From the NCBI GenBank assembly GCA_030609785.1, contig JAUWTC010000060.1:1-9376 (forward strand): a DNA stretch of 9,376 bases. Reading direction: 5' to 3'. A model generated the notes under the pieces. It did not search any database. It was not told the DNA's origin and was given only the letters and a program-made list of their open reading frames with translations. The position numbers were made by a program, and so were the translations under genes. Shown piece after piece: positions 1 to 4,530 of this stretch; position 1 is the first letter of the stretch, and each line of letters starts with the position of its first letter. The stretch comes from Holophagae bacterium (GTDB lineage: Bacteria; Acidobacteriota; Thermoanaerobaculia; Thermoanaerobaculales; Sulfomarinibacteraceae).

Positions 1-26
1 CTTTCTTCAGAATAGATTTCAGTCAT
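1..26 (-). CDS. gyrB: Probable start of gyrB (DNA gyrase subunit B), cut by window edge
   Basis: On the minus strand an ATG at 26-24 opens a frame that runs off the window and reads MTEIYSEE. It lies 11 bases beyond the recF stop codon and is preceded by a purine-rich GGGG (35-38, overlapping the end of recF) at 8-base spacing, a good ribosome-binding position. gyrB commonly follows recF in dnaA-dnaN-recF-gyrB origin clusters, and GyrB proteins often begin with a short acidic stretch before the conserved region near the ATP site. Only eight codons are visible, so no domain can be checked. The identity is inferred from synteny, start position and N-terminal style; it could be another gene. Confidence 0.45.
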
Positions 27-37
27 ATACCAAACCC

Positions 38-1150
38 CTACGGGAGTTCACGCCGTTGAATTTTTCCTTCGATCATCGACCACCAACTCGTTGCCGGTAT
101 CACATCCGCAATGCCCCTGTCATGAGCGCTGGTCATGAACACCTGCCGCGCGTGCCCCAACGATTGAACCAGTTTTCCAAACACCCTGTCATCCAGTTCC
201 GCATCAGCGTCATCGATCAGAACCGGGAGGAGTTCGTTCCGCCGTTCTTCAACCTCAGCAAGATTCGACAACCACAAGGCCGCAGCAACGATCTTGACCT
301 GACCAGCACTGAGAATATCCCGGACGGGATGACCCCCGGCTCTCAAGGCAAGATCATGGCGGTGTGGCCCGTCGAGAGTGAAGCCCGCTCGGCAGTCGCG
401 AACCCGGCTATTATTATACCTTCGCCGGTAATAATTCGCCACTATTTCCCTGCCGCCGCCCTCGAGGCCCGGCTCCATTCGGTAGTCCACGTCGATATCC
501 GGAAAACCTTTGCCTCTCAGGAGTTCGTATTTTGAAAGGAACCGGGCCTTCCACCGGTTGACCACCCTGATGCGACGAGCAACCACCACAGCAGCGGCTC
601 GCGCCAACCCATCCTCCCAGAGTTCCATTTCGGTTGGAGGTAGTTGGTTGGCCAGGGCGGCATTCCGTTGCCGGAGACTCGCTCGATAGAGGGTCAGATC
701 CTTCAGATGGTTCGAATCAAGGAAGAACGTCATTCTGTCGACGAATGACCTGCGCTGTTCGGGCGGTCCGGTGACGAGATCCGTGTCTCCGGAAGACAGG
801 GTAAAAACGGGAAACTGCATCAGGTACTGGTCCAGTGGCACGACGACGCCATTGACCTCAAAATGCCGGGCCACCGAGGTCTTACACTCAACAATCTGCC
901 GAAGATGAACCGTCTGACCTCGTTGTTCTACCCACGCTTCGAGCCGAAATGAGGTGCCTCCATGCCGAACCATTCGGCGAACTGAAGTTTGACGAAAAGA
1001 CCGTACGTTACCCACCACCGCGACAGCTTCGAGAAAATTGGTTTTCCCGTGACCATTGGATCCGAATATGAGATTCAGTTCCGGGGCCAGATCCATCGAG
1101 GCATCTTCGAGATTTCGAAATTGCCATGTAGCGAGTTTTTTGAGTTCCAT
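38..1150 (-). CDS. recF: DNA replication and repair protein RecF
   Basis: RecF is an SMC-like ATPase that binds single/double-strand DNA junctions and, with RecO and RecR, helps load RecA at gaps and stalled forks. The 370-residue product has the usual family length. Visible motifs in order: Walker A GSNGHGKTN (residues 30-38) after the family start ELKKLATWQFRNL; the GPPEQRRSFVDR stretch (128-139); GPHRHDL (261-267); ABC signature LSAGQ (280-284); Walker B with D-loop, VLIDDADAELD (310-320). RecF proteins usually read SELD at the end of Walker B, so AELD is a mild change. The ATG at 1150 puts the N-terminal strand right before Walker A, as in other RecFs. It lies 30 bases after dnaN in the same direction with only a weak purine-rich stretch upstream, so it is probably co-transcribed with dnaN and weakly translated, which suits a low-abundance protein. 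Confidence 0.97.
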   Translation of the reverse strand: MELKKLATWQFRNLEDASMDLAPELNLIFGSNGHGKTNFLEAVAVVGNVRSFRQTSVRRMVRHGGTSFRLEAWVEQRGQTVHLRQIVECKTSVARHFEVNGVVVPLDQYLMQFPVFTLSSGDTDLVTGPPEQRRSFVDRMTFFLDSNHLKDLTLYRASLRQRNAALANQLPPTEMELWEDGLARAAAVVVARRIRVVNRWKARFLSKYELLRGKGFPDIDVDYRMEPGLEGGGREIVANYYRRRYNNSRVRDCRAGFTLDGPHRHDLALRAGGHPVRDILSAGQVKIVAAALWLSNLAEVEERRNELLPVLIDDADAELDDRVFGKLVQSLGHARQVFMTSAHDRGIADVIPATSWWSMIEGKIQRRELP

Positions 1151-1180
1151 AACCGCCGCCAGGGCCGCAACTCCGGGGTT

Positions 1181-2287
1181 CTACTGCCGCATTGGCATCA
1201 GAACATAAACATACTCTTCGAGACGAGGATCGTCCTCAACCGGAACAACCACAGTCTGGGTATTTCCATCCTTCATCTGCAGTTCGACAACATCAACGTC
1301 CAGGGCCTGGAGAACATCCATGAGATACCCGGCGTTGAGTGCGACGTCGATTGGTTCACCCTGGTAGGAAATGGTCAATGTTTCTTCGGCGCTTCCCTTG
1401 TCAGATCCCATCGAAACCAGAGTCATCTCTCCGGCAACAGGGTCAAAACAGAAGCGAACCCCCCGCGCCTTCTCATGTGCCATCAAGCTGACTCGTCGAA
1501 GAGATGACAACAGTTCCTGTCGATCAATCCGGGCCCTATACGGATTATCTCGGACGATCACCCTTTCATATTGAGGAAAACGGAGATCGACAATCCGGGA
1601 CACCAAGGTCCGATCGCCCATCCAAAATCCCATATGGTTCTCTCCCACCGAGATACGAACGCTTTCATCAGAGAAGCGACCGAACTCCGTCAAGAGTTTT
1701 CGGGGAAAGAGTTGCTGTTCAAACGGAGGCGTGTCCGCCGGTGCAGCGGCCCTGACGACCGCAAGTCGATGTCCGTCGGTAGCAGCTATTTCAATCTCGC
1801 CCGGAAGGAGCTTGACCAATGCTCCGTTGAGCTGAAATTTCGGGTCATCCTTGGTGATGGCAAAATCTACACGCTTCAACATCAACTGAAAAAGATCGAG
1901 GGGAAGTTGGTAGTCACTGGAATCAGGAACCTCGGGGACCGTCGGATACTCGGCTGGATCGGTGATGGACAAACGAGAGTGAAATCGCCCACTGGTGATA
2001 TCAACGGCATCTCCATCCAACCTCAGGACAAAGTCGTCCGCCGGCAGGTTTCGGACCAGGTTCTGAAAAACCCGACTCTCGAGAGTGACCCGCCCACCGG
2101 TATGAACAGCAGCGGCGCACTCAGTCAATATCGTCAGGTCAAGATCAGTGGCTACCAACCGAAGACCATCCTCTACCGTTTCCGCGAGAATATTCGCGAG
2201 AATCGGAATAGTCGTTCGGTGTTCGACGACTCCTTGGAGAATTGAAAGCTCCTGGAGTACGAGGTTGCGTTGTAATTTCACTTCCAT
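1181..2287 (-). CDS. dnaN: DNA polymerase III beta subunit (sliding clamp)
   Basis: DnaN forms the ring-shaped homodimer that tethers DNA polymerase III and many repair proteins to DNA. The 368-residue product matches the family length and should fold as three similar clamp domains. Recognisable stretches are RTTIPILANIL (24-34) and TDLDLTI (47-53) in domain 1, ATDGHRLAVV in domain 2, and FPQYERVI, MAHEKARGVRF and NAGYLMDVLQAL in the later part. The C-terminus YVLMPMRQ corresponds to the near-universal YVVMPMRL tail that helps form the peptide-binding pocket. The ATG at 2287-2285 is preceded by a very strong ribosome-binding site (GGAGGAG, complement of 2294-2300) six bases away, so this start is secure. 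It is separated from dnaA by 259 bp, the candidate origin, so it may have its own promoter there; I could not settle on one. Confidence 0.98.
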   Translation of the reverse strand: MEVKLQRNLVLQELSILQGVVEHRTTIPILANILAETVEDGLRLVATDLDLTILTECAAAVHTGGRVTLESRVFQNLVRNLPADDFVLRLDGDAVDITSGRFHSRLSITDPAEYPTVPEVPDSSDYQLPLDLFQLMLKRVDFAITKDDPKFQLNGALVKLLPGEIEIAATDGHRLAVVRAAAPADTPPFEQQLFPRKLLTEFGRFSDESVRISVGENHMGFWMGDRTLVSRIVDLRFPQYERVIVRDNPYRARIDRQELLSSLRRVSLMAHEKARGVRFCFDPVAGEMTLVSMGSDKGSAEETLTISYQGEPIDVALNAGYLMDVLQALDVDVVELQMKDGNTQTVVVPVEDDPRLEEYVYVLMPMRQ

Positions 2288-2293
2288 CGATGA

Positions 2294-2300
2294 CTCCTCC
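2294..2300 (-). promoter_or_regulatory. Strong ribosome-binding site of dnaN
   Basis: The minus strand reads GGAGGAG here, six bases before the dnaN ATG. It is the strongest Shine-Dalgarno match seen in the window. It fixes the dnaN start and fits high clamp production. Confidence 0.8.
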
Positions 2301-2322
2301 GATGACGGGCAATACCTTAATC

Positions 2323-2331
2323 TGTGTAAAA
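2323..2331 (-). promoter_or_regulatory. DnaA box, best single match
   Basis: The minus strand reads TTTTACACA, which fits the relaxed consensus TTWTNCACA at every position and differs from TTATCCACA at two. It sits in the most AT-rich part of the dnaA-dnaN gap, 36 bases before the dnaN start, so DnaA bound here could also repress dnaN transcription. Confidence 0.5.
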
Positions 2332-2423
2332 GTTAACATAAGTAATCATCATCGTCGAGGCGGTGAAAAAGTAGTAATTCTCATGGAACTGTTCTATTGA
2401 AACAAGATAAGGCCGAAAAAACC

Positions 2424-2455
2424 TGTGTATATTTCTGTGTTTTTCTTGTGGAAGG
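2424..2455 (-). repeat. Array of three DnaA-box-like sites, minus orientation
   Basis: Three CACA-ended nonamers lie on the minus strand: ATATACACA (2424-2432, one mismatch to TTWTNCACA), AAAAACACA (2436-2444, three mismatches) and CCTTCCACA (2447-2455, two mismatches). Their CACA cores are spaced 12 and 11 bp, close to one helical turn, so DnaA molecules would bind on the same face. The middle site is weak and would need help from its neighbours. Confidence 0.45.
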
Positions 2456-2481
2456 CAGTGGATGCTTTTCGTAATTGACAG

Positions 2482-2514
2482 GAATTCACAGGTCATTCAC
2501 AACAAATCCACAGG
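2482..2514 (+). repeat. Three tandem 11-bp DnaA-box-like repeats, plus orientation
   Basis: Three consecutive 11-mers share an ATTCACAgg-like core: 2482-2492 GAATTCACAGG, 2493-2503 TCATTCACAAC and 2504-2514 AAATCCACAGG. The CACA cores start at 2487, 2498 and 2509, exactly 11 bp apart. Each nonamer has one or two mismatches to TTWTNCACA. Regular 11-bp phasing in one orientation suggests cooperative filament-type DnaA binding. The array points away from the minus-orientation array at 2424-2455. Confidence 0.55.
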
Positions 2515-2524
2515 TTCCTGTGGA
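2507..2524 (-). terminator. Inverted repeat after dnaA: possible terminator or paired DnaA sites
   Basis: The sequence TCCACAGG-TT-CCTGTGGA is a perfect inverted repeat with 8-base arms. It starts 22 bases beyond the dnaA stop codon. In a dnaA transcript it could form a stem of about seven pairs closed by a four-base loop, followed by UUUGUUGUG, a short and imperfect U-run. That is a weak intrinsic terminator at best. The same bases are two head-to-head DnaA boxes, which may be the real reason for the symmetry. Confidence 0.35.
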
Positions 2525-2527
2525 ATA
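2519..2527 (-). promoter_or_regulatory. DnaA box, inverted relative to the 11-bp array
   Basis: The minus strand reads TATTCCACA, one mismatch from TTWTNCACA. It faces the last tandem repeat (2504-2514), and the two together make the palindrome at 2507-2524. Confidence 0.45.
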
Positions 2528-2546
2528 GAGAAACGGGTTTGATCTT

Positions 2547-3842
2547 CTAAGAAACGTGAAAGTGGTCCGTGAAGGAGGTCAACGTCGCATCGAAATCCGG
2601 GTTGGAACGCCTCATTTTTCCGATGGTCTCAACGGCATACATTGCCGTGGAATGATGTTTGGAAAACAGGCGCCCTATCTCGGGGTAACTGAGGTCTAAG
2701 AGGTCTCGAATCAGATACATCGAGACCTGACGAGGGAGGGCAATTGATCGGCGATTATTGCGACCTTTGATGTCCGAGACCCGAATGCCGTAGTGTTGGG
2801 CTACGAATCGAATTATATGATTTGGCGTCGTTTCTTGTTCTTCGGGGAGGATGTCAAACAACGCCTGGCGGACAACATCCGTCGTCAGGGGTGCATTTCT
2901 CAGTTGGGAAAAGGCGATCGTACGATTGAGACACCCCTCCAACTCACGGACGTTGTTTTGAACCTGCCTGGCAATAAAAAGGACGACGTCTTCAGGAATG
3001 TCGCACCCTTGGGCCCGCCCTTTCTCCTTCAGGATGGCACAACGGGTTTCGAGGTCCGGCGGTTGGATATCGGTAAGCAGGCCCTGCATGAACCGGGAAC
3101 GAAGGCGTTCTTCGAGACCCTTGATGTCGGCGGGCCGGCAGTCGGAGGTAAAGACAACCTGTCGTCCGGAACTCTGGAGTGTGTTGAAGGTATGGAAGAA
3201 CTCCTGCTGTGTTTGCTCTTTGCCGCCGATGAACTGGATGTCGTCGAGGAGAAGGATGTCGACGTCCCTGAAAGTCTGCCGAAAAAGATCGAGGTCCTTG
3301 GTCTGAAGACAATAAATAAACTCGTTGGTGAACTGTTCGGTGGTCAGGTAAACGGCGCGGACATCACGGTTCTTTTCGACCGCCTTGTGGGCGATTGCAT
3401 GGAGTAGGTGGGTTTTTCCCAAACCTGAACCACCGTAAATGAACAAGGGGTTATAGGTTTCTCCGGGACGTTCGGCAACAGCGGCCGCCGCGGCACAGGC
3501 GAATTGATTCGAGGGGCCGACCACAAAACGGTCGAAGGTGAACTGGGGGCTCAGGGGCAGGGTTGGTATCTTGCGAGTTGAATTCTTTTGGTTTGGAATC
3601 GAGGTTGCGTGAAACGAACCCAAACGAATCTGGAATTGTCGCCCAAAATGGCTCCGGGCAACCGCTTCGAGGTCGTTGATCAGGTGATCTCGAATCCAGT
3701 CGAGAACGATTGGATTCGCGGAGGTCAAAACAAGGACATCCTTCGTCTCCTCCTGAGCCTGAAGCGGGGAGACCCAGGTTTCATACTCTTCATCGCCGAG
3801 CATTTGAAGAAGGTGCGGTTGGAGTTCAGTCCACTTTTTCAT
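2547..3842 (-). CDS. dnaA: Chromosomal replication initiator protein DnaA
   Basis: DnaA is the AAA+ ATPase that binds DnaA boxes at oriC, melts the duplex and recruits the replicative helicase. With the ATG at 3842 it is 431 residues, slightly short for the family. Domain I begins MKKWTELQPHLL and contains EYETWVSPLQ. The domain II linker is short. Domain III has Walker A GGSGLGKT (137-144), Walker B LLLDDIQF (197-204), sensor I TSD (232-234), the arginine-finger segment RLRSRF (246-251) and sensor II VRELEG (298-303). Domain IV has the DNA-binding helix-turn-helix with LPRQVSMYLIR and the signature SKHHSTAMYA (394-403), where many DnaAs read GRDHTT. The start is uncertain: in-frame ATGs at 3866 and 3893 and a TTG at 3908 also exist, none with a clear ribosome-binding site. 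I chose 3842 because domain I begins there in relatives. It diverges from rpmH and reads toward the candidate origin. Confidence 0.95.
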   Translation of the reverse strand: MKKWTELQPHLLQMLGDEEYETWVSPLQAQEETKDVLVLTSANPIVLDWIRDHLINDLEAVARSHFGRQFQIRLGSFHATSIPNQKNSTRKIPTLPLSPQFTFDRFVVGPSNQFACAAAAAVAERPGETYNPLFIYGGSGLGKTHLLHAIAHKAVEKNRDVRAVYLTTEQFTNEFIYCLQTKDLDLFRQTFRDVDILLLDDIQFIGGKEQTQQEFFHTFNTLQSSGRQVVFTSDCRPADIKGLEERLRSRFMQGLLTDIQPPDLETRCAILKEKGRAQGCDIPEDVVLFIARQVQNNVRELEGCLNRTIAFSQLRNAPLTTDVVRQALFDILPEEQETTPNHIIRFVAQHYGIRVSDIKGRNNRRSIALPRQVSMYLIRDLLDLSYPEIGRLFSKHHSTAMYAVETIGKMRRSNPDFDATLTSFTDHFHVS

Positions 3843-3941
3843 CGCCAACTCGGAGCTTATCATCATCGGGGTCGAGGAACACCCCGGGGGCATGCAAAAA
3901 AATTGCAACCGAGCGCACCGCTGTCCCAGGAACCCTCCGAC

Positions 3942-3970
3942 TTGACACCAGAGGGGACCTGGGTTAAGGT
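3942..3970 (+). promoter_or_regulatory. Sigma70-type promoter of the rpmH-rnpA-yidC operon
   Basis: A perfect -35 hexamer TTGACA (3942-3947) is followed by an optimal 17-bp spacer and a -10 hexamer TAAGGT (3965-3970), which keeps the most important TA...T positions of TATAAT. Transcription would start near 3977, giving a leader of about 27 bases before rpmH. Strong promoters are usual before rpmH. The match is good by eye but untested. Confidence 0.65.
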
Positions 3971-3988
3971 TTGCCGCCCTATGTATAT

Positions 3989-3992
3989 GGAG
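3989..3992 (+). promoter_or_regulatory. Ribosome-binding site before rpmH, possibly shared with a longer rnpA
   Basis: GGAG lies 11 bases before the rpmH ATG (4004), a little far, and 4 bases before an ATG at 3997 in the rnpA frame, a little close. It is the only Shine-Dalgarno-like stretch in the short leader, so either or both starts must use it. Confidence 0.5.
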
Positions 3993-3996
3993 CGTG

Positions 3997-4137
3997 ATGT
4001 ATTATGAAGAGGACATTCCAGCCGAACAACAGGCGCAGAAAGAAAAAACACGGGTTCCGGCTTCGTATGCGGACTCGCAACGGTCGGAAGATTCTCAGTT
4101 CGCGACGGAGAAAAGGACGCAAGAACCTCTCGGCCTG
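3997..4137 (+). other. Possible N-terminal extension of RnpA overlapping all of rpmH
   Basis: The rnpA reading frame is open upstream of its conventional ATG (4138) back to an ATG at 3997 and a GTG at 3994, 7 and 10 bases before the rpmH start. Using 3997 would add 47 residues, rich in Glu, Gln, Arg and Ser, giving a 176-residue RNase P protein with rpmH nested inside. This arrangement with starts a few bases apart is known in Thermus. The extension has no recognisable domain, and the openness may be a by-product of Arg/Lys-rich GC-rich codons in rpmH, so I keep the short form as the main call. Confidence 0.3.
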
Positions 4138-4138
4138 A
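4004..4138 (+). CDS. rpmH: 50S ribosomal protein L34
   Basis: L34 is a tiny, very basic protein of the large ribosomal subunit. The 44-residue product begins [19 protein letters not shown], continues with [11 protein letters not shown] and ends [11 protein letters not shown], matching the family from end to end at normal length. More than a third of its residues are Arg or Lys. The ATG is fixed by the invariant MKRTFQP start. Its stop codon TGA (4136-4138) shares one base with an ATG of rnpA, so the two are likely translationally coupled. It is first in the operon after the promoter at 3942-3970. The overlapping rnpA frame has no stop across the whole gene. Confidence 0.97.
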   Translation: MKRTFQPNNRRRKKKHGFRLRMRTRNGRKILSSRRRKGRKNLSA

Positions 4139-4527
4139 TGGGCCGGGGCTTGCCCCGAACACAACGCCTTCGCAGGAGGGCGGATTATCAGAGGATATAT
4201 CGGAACGGCATCCGGGTCGTTGGCCGGTTCGTCGTCGTATTCGCTGACGTCGGCCCGTCGGCAAAAAACCGACTGGGCATCACGGCGTCACGGAAGATTG
4301 GGCCTGCGGTCATCAGAAATCGATGTAAGCGGCGAATTCGGGAGTTGTTCCGATTGAACAGAAGCCGGTTGCCTGAAGGCAACATCGATGTGGTAATGAA
4401 TGCTCGGCGGGGTTGTGCTGAGGTATCCTGGCAGGAGGTCTGGCGCGATTACGCTCGGTGTCTGGCCCGCCTCAATCAGATCCTCGAAGAGAAACCCCAG
4501 GGCGAACCGACCGGAACCAAGAGGTGA
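4138..4527 (+). CDS. rnpA: Ribonuclease P protein component
   Basis: RnpA is the protein subunit of RNase P; with the catalytic RNA it removes the 5' leader from precursor tRNAs. From ATG 4138 the product has 129 residues, typical for the family. Visible features are the N-terminal LRRRADYQRIYRNG, the central strand RLGITASRKIG, and the RNR signature VIRNRCKRRIRELFR (58-72) that contacts the RNA, followed by DVVMNARRG, which matches the family VVVARKG strand. The start overlaps the rpmH stop by one base (TGATG). The nearest purine-rich stretch, AAGGA, is about 20 bases upstream, too far to act normally, so coupling to rpmH translation is likely. A longer form starting at 3997 is possible. The tail EEKPQGEPTGTKR is charged and probably disordered. 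It ends three bases before yidC. Confidence 0.95.
   Translation: MGRGLPRTQRLRRRADYQRIYRNGIRVVGRFVVVFADVGPSAKNRLGITASRKIGPAVIRNRCKRRIRELFRLNRSRLPEGNIDVVMNARRGCAEVSWQEVWRDYARCLARLNQILEEKPQGEPTGTKR
4521..4526 (+). promoter_or_regulatory. Ribosome-binding site of yidC
   Basis: GAGGTG overlaps the rnpA stop codon and lies four bases before the yidC ATG at 4531. It supports that start and ties yidC translation to the end of rnpA. Confidence 0.55.
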
Positions 4528-4530
4528 CCG

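Larger units (their letters stand above)
2288..2546. other. oriC: Candidate replication origin (oriC) in the dnaA-dnaN gap
   Basis: This 259-bp gap holds no gene. Its AT content is visibly higher than that of the flanking genes, especially 2310-2450. It contains one match to the relaxed DnaA-box consensus TTWTNCACA (TTTTACACA, minus strand, 2323-2331) and a cluster of partial matches at 2424-2527, some phased at 11 bp. The AT-rich part on the dnaN side could be the duplex unwinding element. The layout, dnaA reading toward the origin and dnaN reading away on the far side, is like the dnaA-dnaN part of the Bacillus subtilis origin. Sampled plus-strand counts show C excess left of the gap and G excess in dnaA to its right, the sign change expected at an origin. 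The gap probably also holds a dnaN promoter. The call rests on context, box density and skew; no single box is a perfect TTATCCACA. Confidence 0.7.
3843..4003. other. Divergent intergenic region between dnaA and rpmH
   Basis: This 161-bp stretch should carry the outward promoters for dnaA (minus) and the rpmH operon (plus). A good plus-strand promoter is visible at 3942-3970. I found no convincing minus-strand promoter for dnaA and no DnaA box, so DnaA autoregulation at this site is not supported. An A-run flanked by GCAA and TTGC lies at 3894-3906 with no clear role. If dnaA starts upstream of 3842, part of this stretch is coding. Confidence 0.7.

Noticed and set aside
1571..2245. A 224-codon open frame on the plus strand opposite dnaN
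   Set aside because: It is fully antisense to a clear dnaN and its product resembles no family I know; open antisense frames are common in GC-rich genes.
2391..2400. GTTCTATTGA resembles a stretch of the Escherichia coli oriC
   Set aside because: A short AT-rich similarity without the neighbouring 13-mers or boxes is best explained by chance.
2311..2400. Several possible minus-strand promoters for dnaN
   Set aside because: Hexamer pairs such as TTCACC with TATGTT have poor spacing or matches; no single candidate stood out enough to report.
2475..2480. Perfect TTGACA on the plus strand inside the candidate origin
   Set aside because: No -10 hexamer lies 16-18 bp downstream, and a plus-strand transcript there would only run antisense into dnaA.
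2793..3407. A 204-codon open frame on the plus strand opposite dnaA
   Set aside because: It lies wholly within dnaA, has no recognisable domain, and dnaA is certain here.
3894..3906. A-run flanked by GCAA and TTGC, possible hairpin upstream of dnaA
   Set aside because: Arms of four bases around an A-run form no stable stem, and no gene ends here for it to terminate.
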